This document shows positions 43,088-52,402 of a stretch of DNA of 64,000 bases, in pieces. Under the pieces are notes generated by a model that made no database searches, was not told the DNA's origin, and saw nothing but the letters and a program-made list of their open reading frames with translations. The DNA lies in the NCBI GenBank assembly GCA_947167715.1, contig CAMVJD010000011.1:1-64000 (forward strand), read 5' to 3'. The stretch comes from an uncultured Eubacteriaceae bacterium. GTDB lineage: Bacteria; Bacillota; Clostridia; Lachnospirales; CAG-274. The position numbers and the translations under genes are program-made. Within the stretch, counting starts at the first letter, position 1, and each line of letters begins with the position of its first letter.

Positions 43088-44716
43088 TTGAATTATATTA
43101 AAATTGACGGATATATGCTGCGTCGCTTTGTTATAAACGGTGCAAACAAGCTTGCAAAAAATAAAGAGTATGTAAATTCGCTTAACGTATTTCCCGTCCC
43201 CGACGGAGATACGGGCACAAATATGTCTATGACGGCCAATGCCGCGGCGGATGCGGCGCAAAAAACAAATTCGCCCAATTTTTCCGAGGTCGCACAGGCT
43301 GTCGCAAAGGGCGCTTTAAAGGGTGCAAGAGGAAATTCGGGCGTTATTCTTTCGCAGATATACCGCGGCGTTTTTAAGGCAGCGGAGGGCAAGGCGGTAA
43401 TTACCGTGCCCGAGCTTGCGGATTGCTTTATGGGCGCTATGGAGACCGCGTATAAAGCTGTTATGAAACCCAAAGAGGGTACTATCCTTACTATAATAAA
43501 GGCGCTGGCCGAAAAGTCTGCGGAAACTGTTTTTGACAATGATGATGCCACGCTTGAGCTTATATTTACCGAGGCCATTGCGTATGCAAACGAAATGCTT
43601 GAAAAAACAACGGATATGCTGCCGCAGTTAAAGCAGGCGGGGGTTGTGGATGCGGGCGGCCGCGGGCTTTTATATATAGTTGAGGGCGGCTTTGAAAATA
43701 AAGGCGTTGATGCTGTGCCCGAAACGGGCGAAGGGACCTCAAAGCTTCAGCAGACAGCGGCACAGGCTGCGCCTGCCGATATAAAATTCGGCTACTGTAC
43801 GGAATTTTTTGTAAATATGGAAAACGGCAGAAGCAACAACAAAGCAGAGCTTGTGGAGTTTCTTGAAGGCATAGGCGACAGCATAGTTGCGGTAGATACC
43901 GAGGACCTTTTAAAGGTACATGTTCATACAAATCACCCGGGCAAGGTGCTTGAACGTGCGCTTAAAATAGGTCAGCTTGAAAACATAAAAATAGAAAATA
44001 TGCGCTTGCAGCATACCAACCTAATAAGCTTTGCCGAGCAGTTAAAGCCCGAAAAATACGGCTTTGCGGCTGTGGCCATGGGCGACGGCATGGCGGATGT
44101 GTTTAAGGAGCTTGGCGTAAACAAAATAATAAAGGGCGGCAATACAATGAATCCCAGCACCGAGGAAATATTAAACGCTGTGGAACGCATAAATGCCGAG
44201 ACCGTTTTTGTGCTGCCGAATAATAAAAATATAATCATGGCGGCCGAGCAGGCTGCGCGTATATGCGAAAGTAAACAGGTGATAGTTTTAAAAACAACAT
44301 CGCTGCCAAAGGGTATAGGCGCAATGGTGGGCTTTATAAACGACAATTCGCCCGAGGAAAACGAGCAGGCTATGAAGGAAAATATGGATGCCGTTACCGG
44401 CGGACAGATAACCTTTGCCGTAAAGGATACCGTGATAGACGATAAGGTGATAAATGAAGGCGATTTCCTTTGCCTTATAGAGGATAAGCTTACCGATGTA
44501 TCAAAGGATCTTGATGCGGCGCTGGAGAGTCTTGTTGACGAAATGGCAGGAAGAAACGAGGATACTTCTTTGATCTGTCTTTACTATGGCGAGGAAGTTT
44601 CAAACGAGGATGCCGAAAAAAATCTTGAAAAGTTACAAAAAAAATATCCCGATATAGAGTTTGACTGCCGCAGCGGCGGACAGCCTCTCTACTATTATAT
44701 AGTTTCGGCAGAATAA
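43088..44716 (+). CDS. fakA: Fatty acid kinase subunit A (DAK2 domain, YloV-like)
   Basis: 542 residues from a TTG at 43088, chosen because GGAGG lies 9 bases upstream; a TTG at 43082 would leave only 3. The N-terminal DhaL-type ATP-binding domain has FPVPDGDTGTNMSMT, KGARGNSGVILSQIYRG and GVVDAGGRGLLYI. A middle domain contains HVHTNHPGKVLE, and the C-terminal part is DegV-like in topology. FakA phosphorylates fatty acids presented by FakB (DegV) proteins; no fakB is in this window. Confidence 0.93.
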   Translation: MNYIKIDGYMLRRFVINGANKLAKNKEYVNSLNVFPVPDGDTGTNMSMTANAAADAAQKTNSPNFSEVAQAVAKGALKGARGNSGVILSQIYRGVFKAAEGKAVITVPELADCFMGAMETAYKAVMKPKEGTILTIIKALAEKSAETVFDNDDATLELIFTEAIAYANEMLEKTTDMLPQLKQAGVVDAGGRGLLYIVEGGFENKGVDAVPETGEGTSKLQQTAAQAAPADIKFGYCTEFFVNMENGRSNNKAELVEFLEGIGDSIVAVDTEDLLKVHVHTNHPGKVLERALKIGQLENIKIENMRLQHTNLISFAEQLKPEKYGFAAVAMGDGMADVFKELGVNKIIKGGNTMNPSTEEILNAVERINAETVFVLPNNKNIIMAAEQAARICESKQVIVLKTTSLPKGIGAMVGFINDNSPEENEQAMKENMDAVTGGQITFAVKDTVIDDKVINEGDFLCLIEDKLTDVSKDLDAALESLVDEMAGRNEDTSLICLYYGEEVSNEDAEKNLEKLQKKYPDIEFDCRSGGQPLYYYIVSAE

Positions 44717-44727
44717 GGATTTGTGCT

Positions 44728-46782
44728 ATGCTGTTGACCGATGATATAGGCAAAATAAAAAATATAGGAGAACAGCGCCGAAGCCGCCTTAATAAAATGG
44801 GCGTTTATACGGTGCTGGATATGCTGGAGTACTTCCCGAGGGATTACGAGGACAGGAGCGTTATCACGCCCGTTGCGCAGATAACGCCAAACAGTACCTT
44901 TGGCTTTGTGGCAAGGCTTGCGGACAAGCCGACGCTTACGATAAAGGGGCGTTTAAAGCTGGTGCGTGCAAGGGTCTGCGACCAAACGGGACAGATAGAT
45001 GTTGTATGGTTTAATCAGCCGTATTTAAAAAACAGTCTTCAGCCGGGGAAGGATTATTGGTTTTTTGGTAAAGCAAGTGAAAAATACGGGCTTTTGCAGG
45101 TGGAATCGCCGGAATGGGAGGCTTATGTCCCGGGTGGAAAAAGCCTTTCAAACGGCAGGATAATACCCGTTTATCCGCTTACGCAGGGGCTTACGCAAAA
45201 GGTCTTGCGCGGCGTGATAAAGCAGACCATTGACGAGACCACGGAGGAAATATGCGATCATTTGCCCGAACATATCGTAAGGGCACAGCAGCTTGTTGAC
45301 CGCAGGACGGCGGTAAGACAAATACATTTTCCGCAAAGTGACGAGGCCTTTTTTAAGGCCAGAGAAAGGCTTGTTTTTGACGAGCTTTTTCTTTTGCAGA
45401 TGCGCCTTTTGCAGTTAAAGGGCATAATAAAGAAAAAGCAGAATGCTTTAAATATTAAAAACACCGATATAACACCCGTTACCGATGCCCTTGGCTTTAA
45501 GCTGACACAGGCGCAGGACAGGGTGCTGGAGGACATAAAAAAGGATATAACAAGCGGCTATGTTATGAACCGCCTTGTTCAGGGCGATGTGGGCAGCGGC
45601 AAAACAGCGGTGGCCGTGGCGGCCGCATATTTACTTATATCAAACGGCTATCAGGTGGCCTTGATGGCGCCTACGGATGTGCTTGCAAGTCAGCATTATG
45701 ACAGCATTGGCAGGCTTTTTGAAAAGCTTGGCATTAAAACCGTGCTTTTAAAAAGCGGTATGAAGAAAAAAGAAAAAGATCGGGCGCTTGAGGATATAAG
45801 GCTTGGGCTTGCAAAAATGATAATAGGCACCCACGCGCTTATTCAGGACAGTGTGGAGTATAAAGATCTGGCGCTGGCAATAACCGATGAACAACACCGC
45901 TTTGGCGTGGAGCAGCGCAAAACGCTGGAATCAAAGGGTATATCCCCGCACGTTCTGGTAATGACGGCAACGCCGATACCGCGGACGCTCGGGCTGATAC
46001 TTTACGGCGATCTGGATATAAGCACGATAGATTCGCTGCCGCCGGGGCGCCAAAAAATAGATACTTATGCCGTAAATACAAGCTATCACAGCCGTATGTA
46101 CGGCTTTATGGAAAAGCTTTGCGCCCAGGGCAGGCAATGCTATATCATATGTCCCATGATAGAGGAAAACGAGAAAAACGATCTGAAAGCGGCGGTAGAA
46201 TATACGCAGGAGCTTAAAAGCGTTTTCAAGGGGCTTAATGTGGCCTGTCTGCACGGCAAAATGAAGGCCGACGAAAAACAATCTGTTATGGACGGCTTTT
46301 ACAGCGGCGATATAGATATACTTGTTTCGACCACCGTAATAGAGGTAGGCGTAAATGTCCCCAATGCTACGGTAATGGTAATAGAAAATGCGGAGCGCTT
46401 CGGCCTGTCCGCGCTTCATCAGCTTCGCGGGCGTGTCGGCAGGGGCAGCGAAAAAAGCTATTGTATTTTGGTAAGCGACAGCCAAAACAAGCTGTCAAAG
46501 GAACGTCTGCAAACCATGTGCAAAACGGACAGCGGCTTTGAAATAAGCGAAAAGGACCTGCAGCTGCGCGGCCCGGGCGACTTTTTCGGCACAAGACAGC
46601 ACGGCCTGCCGGAAATGAAAATAGCTAATTTATACAAGGATATACCAATATTAAAACGGGTACAGCAGACAGCTGTGGAATGCTACAAAAAGGATCCGAT
46701 GCTTATTTTGCCCGAAAATCGGCTGTTGAAGAAAAAAATCTTGGATATTTTCGATAAAAATGAAAAAAATTTGGGTTTATAG
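44728..46782 (+). CDS. recG: ATP-dependent DNA helicase RecG
   Basis: 684 residues. RecG remodels stalled replication forks and recombination intermediates. The N-terminal wedge OB domain spans about 60-150; helicase motifs are VQGDVGSGKTAVAVAAA (I), ITDEQHRFGVEQR (II), MTATPIPRTL (III), VIEVGVNVPNATVMV and QLRGRVGRG (VI). The start follows AAGGA and comes 11 bases after fakA. Confidence 0.96.
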   Translation: MLLTDDIGKIKNIGEQRRSRLNKMGVYTVLDMLEYFPRDYEDRSVITPVAQITPNSTFGFVARLADKPTLTIKGRLKLVRARVCDQTGQIDVVWFNQPYLKNSLQPGKDYWFFGKASEKYGLLQVESPEWEAYVPGGKSLSNGRIIPVYPLTQGLTQKVLRGVIKQTIDETTEEICDHLPEHIVRAQQLVDRRTAVRQIHFPQSDEAFFKARERLVFDELFLLQMRLLQLKGIIKKKQNALNIKNTDITPVTDALGFKLTQAQDRVLEDIKKDITSGYVMNRLVQGDVGSGKTAVAVAAAYLLISNGYQVALMAPTDVLASQHYDSIGRLFEKLGIKTVLLKSGMKKKEKDRALEDIRLGLAKMIIGTHALIQDSVEYKDLALAITDEQHRFGVEQRKTLESKGISPHVLVMTATPIPRTLGLILYGDLDISTIDSLPPGRQKIDTYAVNTSYHSRMYGFMEKLCAQGRQCYIICPMIEENEKNDLKAAVEYTQELKSVFKGLNVACLHGKMKADEKQSVMDGFYSGDIDILVSTTVIEVGVNVPNATVMVIENAERFGLSALHQLRGRVGRGSEKSYCILVSDSQNKLSKERLQTMCKTDSGFEISEKDLQLRGPGDFFGTRQHGLPEMKIANLYKDIPILKRVQQTAVECYKKDPMLILPENRLLKKKILDIFDKNEKNLGL

Positions 46783-46863
46783 TAAATTTAGTGTTTACTT
46801 ATGAACAATTTTTATGTATAATATATATGTATATTGTTATGCTCAAAGGAAAGGTCGGGTCTT

Positions 46864-47412
46864 ATGCGCGTTATTTCGGGCACTGCACGGGGGCTTAAGC
46901 TTAAAGCACCGGAGGGAATGAACACACGGCCCACTACGGACCGCATAAAGGAATCGCTGTTTAATATCATAGCGGCCGATCTTTATGATATTTGCTTTTT
47001 GGATCTGTTTTCGGGCAGCGGCTCAATAGGCATAGAGGCGCTGTCAAGGGGCGCAAAAAAAGCATATTTTTGCGATAATAACGCAAAAAGCATAGCGGTA
47101 ATAAAAGACAATATAAAGCGTGCGCATGTGGACGACAGGGCGGTGGTAATGCACTGCGGCTTTTTGCAGGCGCTGGAGCAAATTAAGACGGCGGGCGATA
47201 AAATAGATATTGCATTTTTGGATCCGCCGTATAATACGGAGCTTGCCGTTAAGGCACTTGAAAATATAGTAAGGCTTGGGCTTTTAAACGACGACGGCTA
47301 TATTATAGCAGAACAGGCGGCGGATGAGCCCGAATTAAATATTGACGGTCTTGCGGTAAAGCGCGTTAAGGACTACAAAACAACAAAAATGACATATTTA
47401 GAAAAGATATAA
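46864..47412 (+). CDS. rsmD: 16S rRNA (guanine966-N2)-methyltransferase RsmD
   Basis: 182 residues from the ATG at 46864. SAM-dependent methyltransferase: MRVISGTARGLKLKAP at the start, TRPTTDRIKESLFNI, motif I LDLFSGSGSIGIEALSRG and motif IV FLDPPYNTE. It methylates G966 of 16S rRNA in E. coli. It precedes coaD, the normal neighbour in Firmicutes. A short intergenic region with a TATAAT-like stretch (near 46,816) may hold a promoter. Confidence 0.95.
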   Translation: MRVISGTARGLKLKAPEGMNTRPTTDRIKESLFNIIAADLYDICFLDLFSGSGSIGIEALSRGAKKAYFCDNNAKSIAVIKDNIKRAHVDDRAVVMHCGFLQALEQIKTAGDKIDIAFLDPPYNTELAVKALENIVRLGLLNDDGYIIAEQAADEPELNIDGLAVKRVKDYKTTKMTYLEKI

Positions 47413-47442
47413 GACAGTTATATAAATAAAGGAAGATAAATA

Positions 47443-47961
47443 ATGAATATAGCGGTTTATCCCGGCAGCTTTGACCCTACCACAAACGGGCATCTCGATG
47501 TTATTGAGCGTGCCGCAAAAATAGTTGACAAGCTGATAGTCGGGGTACTGATAAATCCTAATAAAACAGGCCTTTTTACTATCGATGAAAGGACACAGCA
47601 GCTAAAAATGCTTACCGCCCATTTGCCAAATGTGGAGGTACGGGCTTTTTCGGGTCTTTTGGTCGATTTTGCCAGGAGCGTTCAGGCGCGTATCGTTATA
47701 AGGGGATTAAGGGCTGTTACCGATTTTGAATACGAATTTCAGATGGCTTTGACAAACCGCAGCCTTGCGGGCGAAATAGAAACGCTGTTTATACCTACGA
47801 GCGCACATTTTATGTATGTAAGCTCCAGTATGGTAAAAGAGGTGGCATCCTTTGGCAAAAGCGTTGAGGGTATGGTACCGGAAACAGTACAAAAGCAAAT
47901 GGAAGAAAAGTTCAGAGCAAAGTTTAAAAATAAAGAAGAGATATTTTTTAATGAAAATTAA
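47443..47961 (+). CDS. coaD: Phosphopantetheine adenylyltransferase
   Basis: 172 residues. It makes dephospho-CoA from 4'-phosphopantetheine and ATP. Motifs: [20 protein letters not shown] with the nucleotidyltransferase (T/H)x[21 protein letters not shown] and [12 protein letters not shown]. The start has GGAAG upstream. It lies 30 bases after rsmD. Confidence 0.97.
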   Translation: MNIAVYPGSFDPTTNGHLDVIERAAKIVDKLIVGVLINPNKTGLFTIDERTQQLKMLTAHLPNVEVRAFSGLLVDFARSVQARIVIRGLRAVTDFEYEFQMALTNRSLAGEIETLFIPTSAHFMYVSSSMVKEVASFGKSVEGMVPETVQKQMEEKFRAKFKNKEEIFFNEN

Positions 47962-47996
47962 AAGCGCATTCCGCGAAAACAAGGAGGAAATAAAAA

Positions 47997-48521
47997 ATGA
48001 TTTACAGCTTATTGGACGAACTTGATGATATTTTAGAAGAAAGTAAGGCGGTGCCCTTTACAAATAAGATATCCGTTTCAAAGGATCAGATATCTGAATT
48101 ATTGGGTGAAATACGCCTTAACTTACCAAGTGTTATCAAACAGTCTCAACGTATTGCCGATAATGTTGAAAAAATAGTTGGCGAGGCAAAGCAAAAGGGT
48201 GAGGATATCATTAAAGAGGCAGAGGAGACTGCCGAGAGAATGGCATCCGAGCATGAGATAACAAAGCGTGCAAAGGAACAGGCTGAAACCATACTTGAGG
48301 ATGCAAAGGCAACCGCAAGAGAATTAAGAATAGGCGCTATAGAGTATGCGGACGATATCCTTGCCGATGCGGAGCAGACATTGCGCGACAGTCTTGAAGT
48401 TTATGTAAAGCAGGCAAGCGGAGTTGAGGACTTTCTTACAAGGGAATGCGATATCCTTTATGAAAACAGAAAAGAATTAAGAAACACAAATAAAGGCGAC
48501 AGCGCCGAGGATGCTGAATAA
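47997..48521 (+). CDS. Coiled-coil protein found after coaD
   Basis: 174 residues, almost entirely helical and charged. The core (about 40-140) reads as a coiled coil of the kind seen in V-ATPase E/G or DivIVA-like proteins (KQKGEDIIKEAEETAERM, DILADAEQTLRDSLEVYVKQA). Homologues in Clostridia sit next to coaD and are often labelled ATPase, although no nucleotide-binding motif is visible here. RBS GGAGG. Function unknown. Confidence 0.75.
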   Translation: MIYSLLDELDDILEESKAVPFTNKISVSKDQISELLGEIRLNLPSVIKQSQRIADNVEKIVGEAKQKGEDIIKEAEETAERMASEHEITKRAKEQAETILEDAKATARELRIGAIEYADDILADAEQTLRDSLEVYVKQASGVEDFLTRECDILYENRKELRNTNKGDSAEDAE

Positions 48522-48545
48522 TAGCGGGCGCCCCCGATACAATAC

Positions 48546-48580
48546 AAAAAAGTGAGGTCTGATATCAGCCCTCACTTTTT
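48546..48580. terminator. Bidirectional terminator
   Basis: AAAAAGTGAGG pairs with CCTCACTTTTT (48570-48580) around a 12-base loop. The stem serves the coiled-coil gene on the plus strand and overlaps the 3' end of the convergent alarmone synthetase gene. Confidence 0.88.
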
Positions 48581-49629
48581 ATTTTGCGGCGTTTATTGAT
48601 AATTGCCTGTGCGCGAAGCTTTGCACGGGCGGCATTTTGTCCGTCCGCCATAAAAAACGCTTCTGTTTCGCTTTGTGTAAGGCTGCCGTAAATAAGCTCG
48701 GCACGGCAAATAAAGTGCAGCCCCGCACAGGATGATATCTCGTCAAGCTCGGTGACTTCAAGCAACTGTTTTGCAAGCAAAACAGCCTGATCGTATCTGC
48801 GCTTTGAAATTTCCGAAAGCTCGCCGATGGTGGATATTCCGAGTGTTTCAAGTTTTTCGGGATAATGCTCGGCAGAACGCTCGGTTATAGCCGATCCTTG
48901 TATTGAGGCTATATCCTTAAGCAGCGAGCACATTAAAGGGTCGTTTTTTATAAAGGCATTTAATGTTACAAGGTCGATATTAAGATCCTTTGCATTGCCG
49001 TTTTTGATATCCGAGGTTATGCGGTCGGTATATTCGTTAAGGTGTCGGCGTATGCGTACAAAGCTTTCGTCGGCCAATTCAAGCAATCCCGCGATCCTTG
49101 AAAATTCGCGCCGTATCTCGCGCGGTATGGAGTAGACGGATTTGTAGCCAAGGTCATGCTCTATCTCCGCCCATGTATGCTGTAGGGACGAGCGTATCTG
49201 TATTTCAAACTTTATGTCACAAAGCTCCTTCGGATAATTTTTGCTTTCGGGAAGCGAGCATATGTAATGCAGCGACAGATAGCCAAAAGCGGTGGGACTT
49301 ATTATCTGCCTTTTATCGACCGAATTTTCGCGGTCAACTACAAAAAGGCGTTCGACAACGGTGGCTATCTTGTCAACATCATCCGAAAAATAGCATATTA
49401 TACGAAAGCCTATCAGGTCGGTCAGATCGGAGATATCCGTGTAGTTGTCGGGCTTGCGGCTTATTTTTTCTATTGCCGAATCCACGGCCTTTATTCTGTG
49501 CGTAATTTCAAGCGTAGGTATATTTGCGTTTTTTATCTCACGCATTAAAATTTCCGATATTTGCGCATCGGCATTTTTTAGCTTTGGCAAATAGGAGTTG
49601 TACAATTCTTGTTCAAGTAAGTTATTCAT
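48565..49629 (-). CDS. RelA/SpoT-domain alarmone synthetase with C-terminal extension
   Basis: 354 residues from the ATG at 49629. The RelA/SpoT nucleotidyltransferase domain (about 35-200) is clear: DLTDLIGFRIICYF, TAFGYLSLHYICSLP and FEIQIRSSLQHTWAEIEHDLGYKS. No HD hydrolase domain is present. The C-terminal 150 residues are an unassigned helical extension, longer than in the small alarmone synthetases RelP and RelQ. It should make (p)ppGpp or a related nucleotide from ATP and GTP or GDP. The ribosome binding site is weak. Confidence 0.85.
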   Translation of the reverse strand: MNNLLEQELYNSYLPKLKNADAQISEILMREIKNANIPTLEITHRIKAVDSAIEKISRKPDNYTDISDLTDLIGFRIICYFSDDVDKIATVVERLFVVDRENSVDKRQIISPTAFGYLSLHYICSLPESKNYPKELCDIKFEIQIRSSLQHTWAEIEHDLGYKSVYSIPREIRREFSRIAGLLELADESFVRIRRHLNEYTDRITSDIKNGNAKDLNIDLVTLNAFIKNDPLMCSLLKDIASIQGSAITERSAEHYPEKLETLGISTIGELSEISKRRYDQAVLLAKQLLEVTELDEISSCAGLHFICRAELIYGSLTQSETEAFFMADGQNAARAKLRAQAIINKRRKIKSEG

Positions 49630-49775
49630 ATTTTTGACCACTCTTTTATATTTAAAGTATATTTAAATTATATATTAAAATCAAAAAAGTTTCAATATTA
49701 TTTTTCGTTTGAGTATCTTAAAAATCTCACATCACAAAAAAACTTAAAAAATGAGGAAGTAAAAGCTATTTTATG

Positions 49776-49804
49776 TTGATTTTGTAAGGCTTATATGGTA
49801 AAAT
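49776..49804 (+). promoter_or_regulatory. Promoter of the dockerin-type protein gene
   Basis: TTGATT (49776-49781) and TAAAAT (49799-49804) are 17 bases apart, with TG one base before the -10. The leader is only about 20 bases and holds AAGGGGGAG. Confidence 0.65.
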
Positions 49805-49830
49805 ATTAAGAATAAAAGGGGGAGATACAA

Positions 49831-50718
49831 ATGAAAAATGTTAAAAAGCTTTATGCGGCCGCAGCAGCTTTGTTTTTGGCTGCCGCAGCAAATACATGTG
49901 CATTTGCCTATGGGGGAGAAAAGGCTGAAAATGCAATAGTATTGGCCGAGGAAAACGACCAAAGTATCACCGCGGTGGAAATATCGGGGCTTGATACCGT
50001 GCTTTTCGGCGAAAAGGCAGTATACGACAAAAGCGAGTTAAGCGTGGGCGAAGATGCGGTGGGATATTCTATATCAAGCCTTGTATGGATAGATAAGGCG
50101 ACCGGCAGACAGATGAAGGCAAACACAGATTCGTTTACGGAGGGCAACGAATATTATGCCCTAATAGGTATTCGCGCGGACAGCGGCTATAGGTTTGATT
50201 TGGATATGCTTGCGGCGGGCGCTGTCGGCTTGAACGGTTCTGCCGCCCTGATAGATATAAACGAGTCCAAAATAGAGGAAAAGGAAATAAGGATATGCAC
50301 AAAAACTATCACCGCGACAAACAGCATTACCTTAAAGTTTAACGGCAGCGGTGCGGAGGGCAGTATGGAGCCTATCAAAACGGCGGGAGGTCAAAAGATC
50401 GTTTTGCCGGAATGTGCATTTGAGGCACCCGAGGGCAAGGTATTTGTATGCTGGAAAGCGGGCAACAGCTCTGCTTATCCGGGTGATGAGATAACGACAC
50501 CGGAAAACAGGGCGATACTTAATATTTATGCGCGGTGGGAGATGCCCGGCGATATAGATATGGACGGTGAGATCACCGACAAGGACGCAAAATACCTGCT
50601 TAAATATCTTGGCGGTACTGTATCCTTGACAAGGGCGCAGACCCGTCTGGCAATGGTCACGGACGACGGCGAAAACATTGATATGCTGGATGTTATCGCT
50701 ATACTATTAATAAGGTGA
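49831..50718 (+). CDS. Secreted protein with C-terminal dockerin-like domain
   Basis: 295 residues. Signal peptide 1-26 (cut after AFA). Residues about 30-165 are unassigned. A Listeria/Bacteroides-type (InlB B / flg_new) repeat covers about 170-233 (FEAPEGKVFVCWKAG ... IYARWEM). The C-terminus (about 236-295) resembles a type I dockerin: DIDMDGEITDKDAKYLLKYL and DGENIDMLDVIAILLI, with the Asp-rich calcium loop in the first repeat but a shortened loop in the second. Dockerins bind cohesins; no cohesin gene is seen in the window. It ends 6 bases before the next gene. Confidence 0.75.
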   Translation: MKNVKKLYAAAAALFLAAAANTCAFAYGGEKAENAIVLAEENDQSITAVEISGLDTVLFGEKAVYDKSELSVGEDAVGYSISSLVWIDKATGRQMKANTDSFTEGNEYYALIGIRADSGYRFDLDMLAAGAVGLNGSAALIDINESKIEEKEIRICTKTITATNSITLKFNGSGAEGSMEPIKTAGGQKIVLPECAFEAPEGKVFVCWKAGNSSAYPGDEITTPENRAILNIYARWEMPGDIDMDGEITDKDAKYLLKYLGGTVSLTRAQTRLAMVTDDGENIDMLDVIAILLIR

Positions 50719-50724
50719 TTAAAA

Positions 50725-52386
50725 ATGAAGGAACTGGAAAGATTGCTTTCTCCGCTTAAACGCGCGGTGATCAGATATAATTTTATTAATTATGTCATTT
50801 TTTCGCTTGCACTTGCGCTGACAATAGATATTGCGGTAGCCGCGGCAAGTAAATTTGTACTTGTAAGAAATTTTTATATGTGGCTTTTTGCTGTTTTGCT
50901 TATCTGCGCTGCGGCGGCATTGCTTGCGGCGCTTTTACTGCGCCCCAAAACGGAAAAACTTTGTAAAATAGCGGATAGTCAGGGCCTTAAGGAGCGCTGT
51001 ATAACGGCGTATGATCTGCTTAAAAAGGGCAGAACGGAGGAACTTGATATTCTGGAGATAGGCGATGCCATAGACAGATTAAGAACAATAAATTTTGAAA
51101 CGGAGTACAAGCCGAAGATATGGCTTAATATTTTAAAATACTGCGGTATCGCGTTTTTGGTGCTTATTGTTGTGACAGCCTTGCCTTCGCCGCGCAGAAA
51201 TGCATTGGATATGCAGGCGGATGTGTACGAGCGCGGTATGGAGGAATATGAAAAGATAGAAAAGGCCGCACAGGAGCTTTCGGTGGACAAGGAGACCGAA
51301 AAGGAGGTAAAGCGCGAGCTGCGCTCTCTTAAAAAGCGTATTGCAAAATCAAAGACAACGCAGGAGGCCGTACACGAGATAAGGGAGACTCAACAGGCGC
51401 TTAAAAAATACGAAAACGACAAGAACAAGCTTAACGAGCTTTCAAAGGCATTAAGTGAAAACGATAATACAAAGGCGCTTGGCGAGGCGTTAAAGTCGGA
51501 AAATATAGAAAATACAAAGCAGCAGCTCAAGCAGATGAACGAGGCTGTCAAAAATATGTCGCCCGAGCAGTTAAGTGCGCTTGGCAAGGCACTTTCGCAG
51601 GCAAGTGCGGGCCTTAAAAATGACAATGCGGCAAAGCAGCTTTTAAATCAGCTTGGAAACGAGATGCAAAATAACGGCGACCTGCAGGAGATAAATAATC
51701 TTTTTAATCAGCTTGACCAAACGCTGACGCAGCAGGCACAGAACAATGCCGAGCTTAAACAGGGCTTAAACGATATAAACAATGCCCTTGAAAACAGCGC
51801 AAATAATATGCAGGGCAAGCCTCAAAGCGGCAGCGGCAAAGATCAAAACGGCCAAAACGGTCAGAACGGCCAAAACGGTGAGAACGGCCAAAACGGCAGC
51901 GGCGAAAACGGCGAGAACGGCGAGAACGGTCAAAACGGCCAAAGCGGCCAAAACGGCCAAAACGGCCAAAGCGGCCAAAACGGCCAAAGCGGCCAGAACG
52001 GCCAAAACGGCCAAAGCGGCCAGAACGGCCAAAGCGGTCAAAGCGGCCAAAGCGGCCAGAACGGCCAAAGCGGCCAAAACTCTCAAAGCGGCCAAAACGG
52101 TCAGCAGGGCGGCAACGGACGCGGCGACGGCCATATCGCAAATGAAAATGTTTATACACCTTTACAGGGCGGAGCTTCGCAAAATGTCGGCATTGAGGGA
52201 CAAGAAAACGAAAATGGCGCCTTTACAAAGGGTCAAAGCATAAATGACGGCCCCGCGGGTGAAATGGTGCCCTACGATACCGTTATAGACCAATATAAGT
52301 CGGACGCCCTTGAAAATATGGAACGCAGCGACCTTCCCTCGGGTATGGAAGGAATAGTAAAGGATTACTTTACGGGACTTGATTGA
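50725..52386 (+). CDS. Bat-like membrane protein with long Gln-Asn/Ser-Gly repeat
   Basis: 553 residues. Two hydrophobic segments at about 20-72 and a third near 133-155, then a long coiled coil (about 165-370, Glu/Lys/Gln-rich), then a Q-N-G/Q-S-G repeat of about 86 residues (374-459), and a C-terminus GEMVPYDTVIDQYKSDALENM. That tail and the following VWA gene resemble the BatB/BatC-type proteins of aerotolerance (Bat) or MoxR-linked operons, but no MoxR ATPase or DUF58 gene is present. It is 16 bases upstream of the VWA gene, so the two proteins are likely partners. Function unknown. Confidence 0.7.
   Translation: MKELERLLSPLKRAVIRYNFINYVIFSLALALTIDIAVAAASKFVLVRNFYMWLFAVLLICAAAALLAALLLRPKTEKLCKIADSQGLKERCITAYDLLKKGRTEELDILEIGDAIDRLRTINFETEYKPKIWLNILKYCGIAFLVLIVVTALPSPRRNALDMQADVYERGMEEYEKIEKAAQELSVDKETEKEVKRELRSLKKRIAKSKTTQEAVHEIRETQQALKKYENDKNKLNELSKALSENDNTKALGEALKSENIENTKQQLKQMNEAVKNMSPEQLSALGKALSQASAGLKNDNAAKQLLNQLGNEMQNNGDLQEINNLFNQLDQTLTQQAQNNAELKQGLNDINNALENSANNMQGKPQSGSGKDQNGQNGQNGQNGENGQNGSGENGENGENGQNGQSGQNGQNGQSGQNGQSGQNGQNGQSGQNGQSGQSGQSGQNGQSGQNSQSGQNGQQGGNGRGDGHIANENVYTPLQGGASQNVGIEGQENENGAFTKGQSINDGPAGEMVPYDTVIDQYKSDALENMERSDLPSGMEGIVKDYFTGLD
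51844..52101 (+). repeat. 9-bp tandem repeat encoding Gln-(Asn/Ser)-Gly
   Basis: About 28 units of CAAAACGGC or CAAAGCGGC with synonymous variation and a few Gly-Glu-Asn variants. It keeps the frame throughout. The opposite strand and other frames give long artefactual ORFs. Confidence 0.9.
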
Positions 52387-52402
52387 TTTGGAGTGGCTTT
52401 AA

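Noticed and set aside
51755..52243. Long ORFs on the opposite strand and in the second plus frame over the Gln-Asn-Gly repeat
   Set aside because: They are by-products of a 9-bp repeat that lacks stop codons in several frames; they give poly-Ala/Leu or Arg/Phe sequences with no start signals.
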